A DNA stretch of 64,000 nt, from positions 13,091,231 through 13,155,230 of the forward strand of contig OZ034972.1 in NCBI GenBank assembly GCA_964030785.1, written 5' to 3'. Source of the stretch: Siderastrea siderea (taxonomy: Eukaryota; Cnidaria; Anthozoa; Scleractinia; Rhizangiidae). Under the pieces are notes generated by a model. The model saw only the letters and a program-made list of their open reading frames with translations. It was not told the origin of the DNA and searched no databases. Each line of letters starts with the position of its first letter. Within the stretch, counting starts at the first letter, position 1. This document shows positions 50,301 through 60,924 of this stretch, one piece after another. A program made the translations under genes and the position numbers.

Positions 50301-50969
50301 GATTATAACTAAAACATGACAGCTGCTTTTGCCCATTACACAGTGTCAATAATCTGTCTGTACTCAGTCAGTATGACAAATAGACTGTCACCAGTGTCTA
50401 CTGACTGTTAAACATGCAGTCAGTAGAAAAACTACAGTATTGACAGTCTGGTGTGGGGGCCATATATAACTGGGGCTGTGCTAGAAACTCATATTGTATG
50501 TTTATCAATGTATCTTAGGAAACCCTGGCTGTGGCATAATACGGTCAAAATGTTTATAAGGTTATTAAACAAGTACCTGAAAATTTTAAGTCCAGAAAAA
50601 AGCAAAATGAGAAGCATAGCAGGGGGTAAATGGGGCATCAAATATAAAGAGTTCCATGTATGAGAAAGCTAGATGAGATTGAACCTTCGACCATATGCTT
50701 TACACCTGACAGGAATATGACATCTAGCTACGGCACTGTCGCGCCTTTCAAAGTAAAAACAAATACCCTATATTAAGCTCTCCACGCTACCTTTGCCATA
50801 GAAGTTCATTGTCAGCTAGATGCTTCCAAACACAAGCGGCTAAACAAAGATCTGTGGCGTTTAAATGCGACAAGACACAAACAGCAAGTTCAGGAGGCAA
50901 GTTACTAAGATCTGGAAAAGAATCCAGCTGAATTCTTCTGCGATGGACGATCGACTGCAGCTGGCCCAT
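38327..50969 (-). CDS. FBXO8: F-box only protein 8 (F-box plus Sec7 domain)
   Basis: FBXO8 is an SCF ubiquitin-ligase substrate receptor; in mammals it acts on the small GTPase ARF6. Six coding exons with in-phase splice sites sum to 266 codons: 50969-50791, 49390-49339, 44367-44293, 43755-43637, 39790-39675 and 38586-38327 (stop TAG). The F-box is at about 20-60 (LPPELAVCVLSHLNATDLCL, VWKHLADNELLWQ), nearly identical to the human block. The Sec7 region follows (FRELYMLLDEGT, EDSAIEIAKFISC, ERVYPPDQRGEFLDTLLNKF, ILCHSLILLSVDLSSPHVRN, KMSKREFVKN, GDLYDNVYLEGH). The Gly-Glu of the Sec7 glutamic finger is present in RGEF. The human protein has 319 residues; the N-terminus here is shorter, and about 24 residues extend beyond the human end (up to GKIFLQV). 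Introns carry many mobile elements, including a 4.2-kb transposon in intron 2. The gene diverges from CEP135. Confidence 0.95.
38587..39674 (-). other. FBXO8 intron 5
   Basis: No gene inside. About 39010-39260 resembles a diverged copy of the dispersed repeat at 56740-57000 (shared GGGTTAC and GGTACCCATTTA blocks and CTAACCACTA-like end). The rest is plain AT-rich sequence. Confidence 0.5.
39816..40661. mobile_element. hAT-like nonautonomous element with 5-bp duplication, 25 bp from an FBXO8 acceptor
   Basis: Inverted ends are CAGGGCTTGAAATAA and the complement of CAGAGCTTGAAATAA. A 5-bp direct repeat CTGAT flanks both sides (39811-39815 and 40662-40666). Several copies of TTGTCCGGTCAAA lie just inside each end, a typical layout of subterminal transposase sites. 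The CAGRG end and 5-bp duplication fit a hAT subgroup (family knowledge). No transposase frame is seen. Confidence 0.85.
40890..41309. mobile_element. TTAA-flanked palindromic element, arms of about 200 bp
   Basis: The ends GACGGAATCC and GGATTCCGTC are each bordered by TTAA (40886-40889 and 41310-41313). Long inverted arms include AATTTAAAGTTTATCGCATT-like, CTGGTACAAG-like and AAAGACAATTTCTTATGGGA blocks. The centre is AAATTTCAAATTTCAC. TTAA targets suggest a piggyBac- or Kolobok-type MITE. Confidence 0.8.
41930..42170. mobile_element. Foldback element with GCAACATT motifs
   Basis: The left end TACGGGCAACATTTTTGTGC and the complement of the right end, TACGGGCAACATTTTCGTGC, match. GCAACAATGTTG palindromes recur inside. 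The 56267-56568 element shares the GCAACA-rich style. Confidence 0.75.
44778..45853 (+). pseudogene. IS630/Tc1-type DDE transposase, one frame change
   Basis: Cuts and reinserts the element (family role). The first frame (44778 to about 45205) encodes N-terminal helix-turn-helix segments (FAEELRIHVNTVKSVWSKF, MSAVSNALKHRL). The second frame (about 45203-45853) encodes the catalytic core: FFDEAG with the first Asp, VVMDNLTLHH with the second Asp, and YSPDLNPIELCFNKLK with the Glu. The spacing from second Asp to Glu is 37 residues (DD37E by my count). The two frames are joined by a -1 shift near GGAAGAAAATTA at 45201-45212; upstream codons of the second frame (KKITKIALERFTHTN) continue the family alignment, so one gene is involved. 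It could be a one-base deletion, an assembly error in an A-rich run, or real frameshifting. About 358 residues in total. Confidence 0.85.
45854..46886. other. Spacer between the convergent transposon genes
   Basis: AT-rich, without a supported reading frame. It should contain both 3' ends. Confidence 0.6.
46887..48478 (-). pseudogene. Accessory gene of the transposon: coiled-coil and zinc-knuckle protein, one frame change
   Basis: Function unknown. The proposed start ATG at 48478 begins MAPVQIKVVYDYYSAKR; an in-frame upstream ATG at 48685 lies inside the inverted repeat and is less likely. Order: an N-terminal globular part of about 95 residues with a faint PB1-like feel (low confidence), a Ser/Lys-rich linker (EAKRQKQGS), a coiled coil (MSKTEEEILSKQQYIDRLKE), a Cys/His cluster (CRKC, then GHSARTC, GHC, KCG, FH) resembling a zinc knuckle, a second coiled coil, a mixed region, and a Pro/Met-rich tail ending DTNIM. 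The N-terminal frame runs to 47921 and the C-terminal frame from about 47984. They join by a -1 shift at a run of six Cs (47973-47978 on the plus strand as Gs), which in the first frame reads C CCC CCA. About 530 residues would result. Confidence 0.7.
49391..50790 (-). other. FBXO8 intron 1
   Basis: AT-rich with no exon or clear element. A short plus-strand ORF at 50451-50663 is unremarkable. Confidence 0.65.
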
Positions 50970-51718
50970 GCATGCGATCAGGAATTCATAACGTAGCTTA
51001 AAATCTCGTGGATTCCAAAGAAACCACTGCCGTTTTGGATTTTGTTCAAAACGTGCTTTTAAAAGTACGTTTTTGCAACTCAGCCAAACCCCATTTTGTT
51101 GTGATCATAACAAATGACATCGGGCCTTATGACGTGGCTACGAGGCTACGGAAACACGCGTGCTCGTCACGGGAAACTGCTGAATGAAATGCCTGTCGAT
51201 CTTTGCGCTTCATCAATCCTTCACCAATATTTTTAATTATTATCTATATGTTTTTAGTAGAAATATTCACTTCAGATATCCCAAAACTCCAAAACGCTTT
51301 TGGAACTTTTGTGACCCCAGTAAATCTAGAGACAACAAATTAATTATATTGACCATTTTTTTAATACTGGATGATGTTTCTTTTAAAAACAAATAATACC
51401 ATTTTCCTGGTCTTTCTTTGTTAAATTCGTTTTTTATAGTTTCGGGCGCTATTTGTATAGGTTTCGCTTCAATACCGACTAAAAGGATTGAAAAAGGCTT
51501 GATTGAAATCTGACTTCTCTCTGGGTGAAAATATAAACAGAGGCAAATTTGAAAGTCACGCATGCGTTCTTGTGCGGTTGTTAGGACGCTGGTTTGAACC
51601 CGCGAACTCAATTAGCAGTAACGGTTTTGCTCTAAACATGATATTTTTGCAAAAATATTCATGATTTCCGCCGAAATTCCGAAAGAACTGAATAGAATAG
51701 TCATTGTAGATTCTAGAA
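50970..51718. promoter_or_regulatory. Likely bidirectional promoter of FBXO8 and CEP135
   Basis: The two start codons diverge with 749 bp between them, and no other gene is seen in the gap. First exons with 5' UTRs probably fill part of it. No TATA box or other element stands out. Confidence 0.55.
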
Positions 51719-54700
51719 ATGACCGAACGAAAATTCACGACGCTCAGAAAGCGGTTAGATCAACTTGGTTACAGACAACCTCTTGGAATCGAATCTGTTC
51801 CTTTGGTCGAGAAGCTGTTCAGCGATCTTGTTCATACAACAGAAAGCTTGAAAAATCTTAAACTTCAAGTGGGCAGGCAGGAAAAGGAAAAGACCGTGTA
51901 TGAGGATAATGTTGAACCTTATAGGAGCGATAATGCTAAGCTTGTAAAGGAAAACAACGAGCTGCATTTGCAGCTCATAAAACTACGAGAAGAAACCGAT
52001 CAAATTATCAGGGATCTGAAAGCCAGCGTTCGAAAGCTAGAGCACGAAAATGCGGACCTGAAATTTCTAAATACTCAATATGTACATAAGGTTAAAGCTT
52101 TGGAGAAAGAAACCAAATCAAAAACCGACAGAATACAAGAATTGCAAGAGAAAAATTTACACGCTGTTGTGGAAACTCCTGGCGGTCGACGAAAGCAGAT
52201 ACCGCTTCGCCGCCAACGAATGGACATTGAAAGTACCGTTTCTCCTGCACGTAATTTGCCCGGCGCGAAAGATGACTTGCAGGATCCTTATGTGGCTGAT
52301 TTATTAAGTGTGGCTGATACAAGAATAGAAGAATTACAGGAGCAACTTAATCATCTGCAGGATGAAAAGTCGAGTACAGAAAGACGAAACAAAAGTCTAC
52401 GAAAACAGGTAAATTGTCTAGGAGACTACCGGAAACCTTTGAAATTGACATTTACTTGAAAACGTGGTATCTGTAGATTTCCAAAGAATCTTAACTTTTA
52501 AGAAATTCAAGAGCTTTTCATTTAGTACATAAGAGTTGGTCCAATTCTTGCATTAAATTCTTTGTTCTTAGCACGTCCTCATAGTCAATTATTTTTTATT
52601 GTAATTTTTTAGCACAGTTGTTGCTTGCAATTAAATTCAGGTTGTTAATCATTTGCCAATTTCTCGCTTGGATTACACCTTTGCACAGTGTGATGCGTGT
52701 AATCGTACAATTCAATTTCGAGAATTGCTTTTGCATGTGAATGTCAACATTTGAGGATGTGATAAGTTAACCTTAATCAGTCAAAACAAGGCCTTTTAAT
52801 TAAATTTTTTACTACTTTTTGACAATATCTTCTGATCCAATTATAATTGGTTTTTTTTGCTGATAAACGCAAAGTTATCTCACCTCAAATCTTTATGGAG
52901 GGAATGTGCATGATCTCCCAATTTTAGCTGAATTCAAAATTTTTATGGTAGTTTTCTCAAAATATTCATTGCATCAGGTTCTAAAAGTAAATATTTAACC
53001 TTCTCAAAATATTGTTAGAGTAGGTGGCTTATAGAGCAGTTCAGTGCTTACTTGACCGTTATAATTTTTGAAGAAAGTAGGCAGTGTCAATTGTTTATGA
53101 AGTAGATAGCAAATTCATCTGAAGTAGCTGGACAGGTGAATTTCACCTGCTGTCAGATTATGCTCACATTATTAAAAACCTGTCTAAGTCTTAGGATAAA
53201 TATTTATGTTTGCTTTTGTAATATTTCTTAGCAGATGCTATTCTGTTTTAAATATTATTGGCAGTGGTTGCAGTATATTTTCAACTGAAAGCAAATTTAA
53301 CTTGTTACTCTTTTGTGGCTGTTCATGTGAGTGGCTCAAAGGAACAAAATATAATAACTGTCAAGCTTGATTTCTCAATTTCTCTCAATTTCACTGAGAT
53401 ATACAATACTACCATACACTATACTGTTTAACGTAACCCAGAGGTGGACTATTGGCAAAACTCAGAATCTTATTTGCTATGAAGTTGTGTAATTTTCAAT
53501 AACCAACCTGGGAACATATGCATCAAAAATTGTTGAAAGTAAACAAAACAAAATTAGAGGTAGCCTGCAACAGCTGGAAATACGTCTGCATTCGCAGGCT
53601 AAACTAGAGGTGAAACATGTTTATCAATTTTCTGTGATGAATAGATTGATCACTAGGTTCTGCTAAAGAAATCTGAGTCTGCTTGCTCCTTGTTATCGCA
53701 GACTAGTACACCTTTTGCTGTTCATTACGAGAAAATACGCAATCATTTGCGTGAAATGGCCTTCAATTGCGCGAAGAGACATTCATGAGTGCAAAAGAAC
53801 GAACATTTGCGCATAAATCAGATTCAATAACGATATTTGCATTTTAATCAACATTCAATAACACTTTTGGGCATTCATATGTGTCATTCGGCATACAAAA
53901 AAGAGAAATATACTTTCATTTGCGCTAGCATGCAAGTCATTAACACCATCTTGAATGTCAATAGGGACAATAAACAAACATTAAAGTGAAAATACCATTT
54001 ATTAACATTTCTGTCACACTGAAAGCAACTCAATAGAATTCCTGGACAGCCTTAGTGTGGATGAGACAAACATTAATGCACTTGTACAAACAATTACGCG
54101 TTCTTTAAATTCAATAAACAAAAAACGATTTTCAATTGAATAGTACCTATAGTACCTGAATTTTAATCTATCCCTCAATAACCTCTCTGTTTGAACATCT
54201 TGGCAGGTAGGTCTGCATTAAATGGTACCATTGAGCACATTTAGCTGCTTTGACGGTGTTGATGTTTCTGTGTAGAGCTTCAAGAAGTTGTTGTGTTCAA
54301 AACTCCCCTAGTGGGATTCTTCGGGCTATTGCTTCATCTCTGTTGTCCATAAGTCTTTGGATTTCAGGACGGGAGATGTCAGCCTTGATGGCCGCTTTAA
54401 GACTGCTTATTGCCTGTTCCACGATGTTGAGGAAAGGGCTGTAGGGTGGAAGCATTTTAAGCTCTGTATTTGGGATGGGAATGGTCGGGTTTCTGTGGGC
54501 CAGTGCTCCGTCATAAACAAAGATCACTGACTCGTCAGGATCTAAGTTCGTCCTCTGCTGTGCCAGGAAGTTGTTAAAACGCTCAGCGCACAGCGGCTGA
54601 CGAAAACACAAGTCCATTTATGGGCGAAATTGCCATTGTCACGGTCAGGTTTCGTCCATGCTGACCGCACACTTGGCGGTACGCCCTCTCTCCTTGCCGC

Positions 54701-57700
54701 GCCCTACCGTGACTTCTGGCCGTCCAAATGTATTGTAGCCGCATTCGTCGACAAACACACAGCGACGGACTACGGACTACGGACTTTGTTCATTGAATTT
54801 AAAGAACACGTAATTGTTTGTACAAGTGCATTAACGTTTGTCTCATCCACACTAAGGCCGTCCAGGAATTCTATTGAATTGCTTTCAGTTTGACAGAAAT
54901 GTTAATAAATGGTATTTTCACTTTAATGTTTGTTTATTGTTCCTATTGGCATCATTCAAGATGGTGTTAATGACTTGCATACTAGCACAAATGAAAGTAT
55001 ATTTTTCTCTTTTGTATGCCAAATGACACATATGAATGCCCAAAGGTGTTATTGAATGTTGATTAAAATGCAAAAATCGCTATTGAATCTGACTTTTGCA
55101 CAAATGTTCGTATTTTCGCGCTAATGAATGTCTCTTCGCGTAATTCATCACCGTTTCACGCAAATGATTGCATATTTTCTCGTAATGAACAGCAAAAGGT
55201 GTAGTTACCTTCAAGTTGACACTTTGCCCTTTGACAACTATTACCCAGAAGTACCCTCAAGCTTACAGTGTAAGGATACATTGACACCTTAATGGGAAAA
55301 GAAAAATTAACTTGTTGTTGTATGATGGCAAAAAAAATGAAGTGCTATGGTATTCTCCACTTACTGGAGATGCCGATAGCCAGAAAATCAACCCATTCAG
55401 CTCCACTGACTACAGTACTACTCAAACGTAAGTTACCCAGCACCATGGTTACCTGGCAGGACATGTCTCGTTTCTTGCATAATGTGAAAGTGTCTCTCCC
55501 TGCAACTAGTTCTGGGGACCAAGTGCCTCAGTGTGAACTACCCATTTTTGTAAAAAAAAAAACCTCTAGTTGGTTCCTTCATATTGCAAAACAAACAAGG
55601 GGGTTAGTTTCTAAAGAAACTATGGTGCTGCGTCAGTGGGGATGTGAAACACAAAATTTTGGATTTATCAACTGAGTTAATAAGGTAAATTGGCCACCAT
55701 AAAGAGTTTGAATCAATCTCTTTACACTGGCCAATTTACCCAATATCAACTCAGTTGATAAATCCAAAATTTTGTCCTTCATATTGTACTTGTCCTCCCG
55801 TGTGTACTTTTGGTGCAACTAGTCCCTATGGCCAAATAAAAAAATCAGCCAATCAAAAAACAAATCAGCAGTTTGTCAGTGCAGCAAGTCCCATCTCATA
55901 AAGACTACAGGGGACTAATCCCTGTAACTAGTCCCTTTCTTGTGGTGACAGTGTGTGTGACTTGTTGTAGGGACATCAGTGTCTAGTTTGAGCTGACCTT
56001 TAAAACTGGTTGGGTTTGTTCAAACGATGCACAAGCAATCTGAAAGTTATGCAGAGTCGCTAAAACTAAGATCTAAATATTTTGTGTTTTGTGTTTTCAT
56101 CGCAACTTAAGGTGGAGGCTCGTGATAAAGAAATTGAGAGGCTCAACAGGCTGCTTGATGGTGGCAGGCCAGTAGACGCAGTCCTTAGAGAGGGCAAGAA
56201 AGACAGCAGTGAAAGAGTTATTGCGCACCTTAATGTACAGGTAAATGCTTGATACCCTTAAGGTGCTGTTACACTAGGAGACATTTCATACAACATACCC
56301 CACAATTTTGTTACGCTGTTGCAAGACAAGTTGCACGCAACATTGCCTAGTGTAACACCTCTACACAATGCTGGAAAAATTTGTTGCTGCGTTGCGAGGA
56401 TTGTTGCGAAAAGTAGAACCGACTTCTACTTCTTGCAACAATTGTGGCACCGAAAGAGTTGTGAGACATGTTCTTTTCAGGGTATGTTACACTGGGCAAT
56501 TTTTCGTACACCTTGTATCTCAACAAAATTGCGAGACAAGTTGTAAAAAAAGATTGCCTAGTGTAACAGTGCTTTAAACTTCATGCTAGCTTAATAGTTT
56601 ACAGTGCTGCATCAACTGGCCAATCTTTTAGAGGAATAGTTGACAACTTACACGTTCATGCTGGTACCTCTTCCTTTTATGGCTCTTAACTTGCATCTGA
56701 TTCGACAGTTTTAATAGATATACTTGGATGAAGTTGCACTCGGGCCAAGGAGGCCCCCAGGGCCGGAGCTTATCCAGGTTTCCGTAACATGAAGCAACTG
56801 AGAGTATTGCTACTCCCCCCTGGATGGGATGTTAGTCCATCACGGGGTTACCTCCCAGCAGTTATGTCGCCGGTACCCATTTATACACCTGTGTGGAGAG
56901 AGACAATGTGGGGCAAAGTATCTTGTCTAGGGAAGGGACTGGGCATCAAACCACCGACCTTCGGATCTGAATCCACTACACCACCGCACCCCCACTCAGT
57001 TTAAAGGGAGACACCAAAATTTATTTCTTTATTTATTTTATTTATTTTACACCGGAGTAGAGAGGGACAAAGTTGAGCAAAAACCTGATGGGCAGAGACC
57101 GGACTTCATACCACTGTCTATCATCTAATAGCTGTGCATTTTGTGCTAGTGTTTTGTCATTTCTCTTTTTTTACTCTTTTTGGACAGGTGGATTATCTGC
57201 AACAAGCCAATCATGATTTAGAAAAACGGTTAAAGGACACAATAGACCAGCATGTTGAGGTCACTAAAAGAGCCAATGAGCTTGAAGCAAGCAATGCAGA
57301 ACTCCTTCTTGAGCTTAAAGACATCAGCAGAATGTCCAAACGAGTGGAGGAGGATAAAGAGAGGGATGTTATTGTAGTGCGATCAGAATTGGCAGAGACT
57401 AAGGTTTAGGAAAAGTTTATGTTTCTTGTTAGTGATTAAATGCATGAAAGACTCCTTTGATGTTACATTTGAAGGTGGTGTCTCATCCTGTAAAATGGAA
57501 TCTTTGTTGACCTTTGATACACTATTTTGATTCGAGTGACACATTGAAAGATCGCTCTTGATATCCAAAAATATAACTCAAATTGGTTGTGTCAAATTTC
57601 TGGGTGATTGGGTCAAAGACTTCAGAGTAGAAAACTAGCATACGTTTTCTAGATAGCTAAGCAGCCAAGACCGTCATACAAACAAATGAAGATCGTACAA

Positions 57701-60700
57701 GAGAGCAAAGACTCGAGTAAGTAAACAAGCTGAAAGGAGTCAAAGTTGTCTCAAACTTGCAATGATTGGCTCACTTGCTATGTAGAAAGGGATTGTTGGC
57801 ATTTCAGGTCAAAGGTACATCGAAAAAATGCTGTAAAGCTTTCCAAAGTTAACAAAAGAGTTAAACAGTTTTGATGCGTCAGTTGTCTCAGTCTTATGTC
57901 CCAGTTGGGACAACAAAGGATGATGATGCCTAGGGATTCACCAAAGTATGCATCAGTCAATTCCAGCATTGCCCATCCCCCCCGGGCATCAGTGGGGCGT
58001 TTTTCGTCATTGTCCATCTCAGGGACCGGGCATTAGTCTACCCCGGGGCATTTGACGGTCTCATGATTTTCGTGTCACAGCACTGTCACTTCCGTTCAGG
58101 AGGGGGGCATTGGGGCCTATCAGAAACCGAAAAACCGGCCGAAATTTTCACCAAAACCGATAAAACCGGAAGAAAAATCGCTCAAAACCGGAAAAAACGC
58201 CGAGAATAGTGACCAAAACTGCAAATTCGTGATTTTCAATCCCTCAACTCTTGATACAACAGCCAAAATATTGGCCTTAGGGACGATTCAATGCCCCTGT
58301 TATACTGCTTGCAGCGCAAATTTGATGTGCATTATCCCGAAGAAAATTTTTGCAATGTTCAACCAAAGGAATCGCTTCTTCCATTGTCTCCGTCTCATAT
58401 GAAGGTGAAACTTTTGTAACTCGTGATGAACTCAAAAAGCTTTATTCAATGCGCCAATTTGCTCGTAAGAACCGAATAACCGCTTTTTTGTTCATAAAAA
58501 CCGAAACCCGAATGTCAAAAAGGGAAAAACCGAAAACCGCAGTGGATACCAAACCCGAAAAACCGGGGATTTTGAGTGCAAAAACCGAAAAACCGATCTC
58601 GAAAGTGACCAAAACCGCAAAACCGAAAAACCCAATGTCCCCCTCGTTCAGTGATACGTTTATCGGGCAAGGACGATAAATTTGTGATTAACTCTGTCTA
58701 AGAAGGACAAAATGAGACGGTAGATGCACAAAACGAATGGTCATTGGAGCAATACAGACAAATAAGACTTATTTGAGACTTAGTTTGCCCTGATTTAGTT
58801 TTGATTAGAACGAAGGTAAGCCCCAAAATCTAAGAAATCAACTTATTTTTTTTACCTGTAGCACGGGGCATTTGAACAGCTTGGTTGTCCCCGCCGTAGG
58901 GCATTTCCCGGTTTGTTTTAAAAAAATCCTTATGCCCGGGGGTCGGCCCGGGGGGGGGGGGGGGGAATGGACACTGTTGGAAATGACTGATGCATAAGCT
59001 TTACAATCCTTTGTTAACATGATTGATAATAAGGATTTTTTCCTTATTTGTAGGCTTCACTACAGAACCTTCAACACCAAGAAGGCATTAACAGAACTGA
59101 GATGCAGGAACTTAGAAAGGTGATAAGCTGTAATTAAACTACTCCTCACAGTTCAGAGTTCCACCAAGTTCCATGGACACAGCCCGTAACAAACTTGAGT
59201 TCTTTGTAAACAAAGAGATCTGCCCCAGTGCCACACCTATCCTCTGGGGATCTACTTCCAGCCCAACCACCGTTTTCCCTTCTCTTCTGTCTTACGTTTG
59301 CCCCACCGTACCGAAACCCCAGGGCAGGAATCCCATATAAATGTGAAGGGGATGATCACTATAATTTTCTAAATGAATCTTTAACTTGACGAGTTTTGTG
59401 GGAGTGGGTTTTTCCCCAAAGAGCTACTATCTGATTTCTACAAACAAGTTCCTTTGAAGTGTGAAATTTTTTGTCAAAAAGAATGTACACCCTAAAATGT
59501 TCGACAATTTCCCCTGTCCCTTTAACATGAAAGTTCTCCTTCACCTTTCCAATTAACAAGGACAGTCTGATTGGTGTGGGCGCGGTCACACGTTTGCCCT
59601 TGTTAATCCAACTTTTTCGCTTTTCTCTGAAATCAGGAGCGTCAGCGTCTTATAGAGGACAATGAGCGCCTGGCAGCGTTGGTGGATAACGCTGAACACG
59701 ACGTCAGACATGTCACGGAGTTACTGGACAAATCAGACAAGGAGAGGAAACGTCTGTCAGACAGAAACGCACAACTAACAGTCAATGGTATGAGTCAGGT
59801 CCAGTGACCACGCGGGTGTTTTTCACTGAAAATAGAGCTTCTTTCGACGTTTTTGCCTTTTGTTCACACTCAAATGAACAAATGTTAGATTACAAACATT
59901 AACAATTTCCTCTTGAGTAAGAAGCCGGTATCATACCAGCATCGATGCGAGCAAGCGCGAAACTCGCACTCATTTTTGTTTGAAAACATATACGTGCGAT
60001 CACAATCAGTTTAACTGGTTTTTCCCAAACGACTGGCGTTAAAGGAAACGATTCACGAAGTGACAATTTTTGTAATCAAAAATTGGTTCTTATTTGTGGC
60101 TCGATAAAAAAGCTGCCCTTCTGCTGCCTGATTGCGTCCCTCCACGAAATGGTGGACTGAGAAGGGACGCGTAAATTCCATGCTTAAGAATTACTTACTT
60201 CAACCAATCGGAGACAATTACCCAGGTTTGGAAGAGTGAATTTTAGGGTCGTTCTTCACGGACGCAGTTGGGCCGTAAATTGAAGTGTTTTCACACTTTA
60301 GGTTGCCGGAAAATTGAAGGTTTTCGACGTCGTGGTTTGAAAACGGAGGTGTCACTACGCCTTCGTTTTCAACACAGTCCACAGGATAGAAAGTCCAAGT
60401 GAATAGGAAAAGACGTATATGGGGTGTAGGGTGTGTTAGTCAGTTCATGCGGGGATGGATCTAGGGGGGGGGGGAGTGGATTAGTTGCCAAGCCACCCCC
60501 CTCTTCAGGGTCGTTTAAGCCACCCCCGCTTCAAAAGTCCCTGGATCCGCCACTGTCATGCGCTCAAAAACGTGTATTGTTTGTTTTCAGAGCGCGAGCT
60601 CGTTATGGATCTCGAGAGGCTTAAATTGGCCAAAACTGTAAAGCCCAAGAAAAGCCGAGATAAGGTAAATAAACTCATAATGGAAACGCTTTCATGACAT

Positions 60701-60924
60701 GTCACGAATGAAAAACTTTGTAAACAGTGTCAGCTCGTAGTAAAGTAAACCACACGTGTTTGTCCCTCTAGTCTCCGTCCAAGATAGAATCACTTGTAAC
60801 AACGCTAGAGAAGGAGCGAGACTACTACAAAGGCGAGTGCGAAACACTGCAGGACATGATGAGAAAACGTCTAACAGCCACAGGGTCCCCAACAGCCAAA
60901 CGGAAAGGAAAAGGCAAAGGAAAG
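51719..60924 (+). CDS. CEP135: Centrosomal protein of 135 kDa, N-terminal part (continues right of window)
   Basis: A coiled-coil centriole protein needed for cartwheel and centriole assembly (Bld10 family; binds SAS-6 and microtubules). Seven in-phase coding exons: 51719-52408, 56112-56240, 57188-57403, 59054-59119, 59637-59787, 60591-60664 and 60772-60924, giving 493 codons without a stop. The N-terminus matches the human protein closely: RKRLDQLGYRQPLG, VPLVEKLFSDLVHTTESL, ENNELHLQLIKLREE, ADLKFLNTQYVHK, RIQELQEKNLHAVVETPGG, DPYVADLLSVADTRIEELQ. Later blocks also match: LNRLLDGGRP, VIAHLNVQVDYLQQANHDLE, and SPSKIESLVTTLEKERDYYK. Human CEP135 has 1140 residues, so the C-terminal half lies beyond 60924. 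The last exon ends in a basic KRKGKGKGK tract. The gene is divergent from FBXO8, and its introns hold several transposons. Confidence 0.95.
53709..55201. mobile_element. Decayed TA-flanked DDE transposon with roughly 410-bp inverted repeats
   Basis: The ends CACCTTTTGCTGTTCATTAC and its complement are flanked by TA (53707-53708 and 55202-55203). The inverted arms run to about 54121 and from about 54788, with visible but modest divergence. The core encodes a minus-strand transposase remnant. Tc1/mariner/IS630 group by target site and motifs. Confidence 0.88.
54297..54780 (-). pseudogene. Broken IS630-type DDE transposase
   Basis: The C-terminal frame (54617-54297) has VIFVYDGALAHRNP with the second catalytic Asp and LPPYSPFLNIVEQAISSLK with the Glu (30 residues between, by my count). 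Upstream in other frames lie VDECGYNTFG (first Asp region) and GERAYRQVCGQHGRNLTVT, so at least two frame changes separate the blocks. The N-terminal DNA-binding part is missing. Non-functional as read. Confidence 0.8.
55651..55775. mobile_element. Hairpin element, arms of about 45 bp
   Basis: The left arm has ACAAAATTTTGGATTTATCA, then ACTGAGTT and GGTAAATTGGCCA. The right arm is its inverted copy. A one-armed relative (TTGGATTTATCAACTGAGTT followed by AAGGTAAATTGG) lies at about 37093-37130. Confidence 0.75.
56267..56568. mobile_element. MITE, 302 bp, close to a CEP135 donor
   Basis: The ends TGTTACACTAGG and CCTAGTGTAACA are inverted, with GTGC directly outside each end (56263-56266 and 56569-56572). 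The interior has GCAACA and TTGCGAGACAAGTTG motifs. It begins 26 bp after the end of CEP135 exon 2. Confidence 0.8.
56735..57005. repeat. Dispersed repeat, SINE-like
   Basis: Segments such as TGGATGGGATGTTAGTCCAT, CACGGGGTTACCTCCCAGCA and GGTACCCATTTATACACC form a pattern I associate with a widespread invertebrate dispersed repeat (memory only). A diverged relative sits at about 39010-39260. Confidence 0.5.
57949..58994. mobile_element. TA-flanked nonautonomous element with a nested insertion
   Basis: The ends TGCATCAGTCAATTCCAGCA and the complement of TGCATCAGTCATTTCCAACA are inverted, continuing into C-rich GCCCATCCCCCCC-like sequence. TA lies outside both ends. The 58100-58644 element is inserted within it. 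It lies in CEP135 intron 3. Confidence 0.75.
58100..58644. mobile_element. Element made of AAAACCG motifs, with 7-bp duplication, nested
   Basis: The ends GAGGGGGGCATTGGG and CCCAATGTCCCCCT are inverted. The 7-bp repeat CGTTCAG flanks both sides (58093-58099 and 58645-58651). AAAACCG and AAAAACCG variants fill both flanks of the interior. The plus-strand ORF at 58350-58679 (KTEKP repeats) is a product of this motif. Confidence 0.82.

Larger units (their letters stand above)
52409..56111 (+). other. CEP135 intron 1, 3.7 kb
   Basis: It contains the 1.5-kb DDE transposon (53709-55201) and a hairpin element (55651-55775). Sequence from 52409 to 53700 is AT-rich without recognisable features except a short palindrome at about 53562-53602. 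The region 55800-56100 has nothing notable. Confidence 0.7.

Noticed and set aside
56319..56577. Two overlapping ORFs with several Cys residues
   Set aside because: They lie entirely within a MITE with inverted ends.
58350..58679. ORF rich in KTEKP
   Set aside because: It is a frame through the iterated AAAACCG motif of a mobile element.
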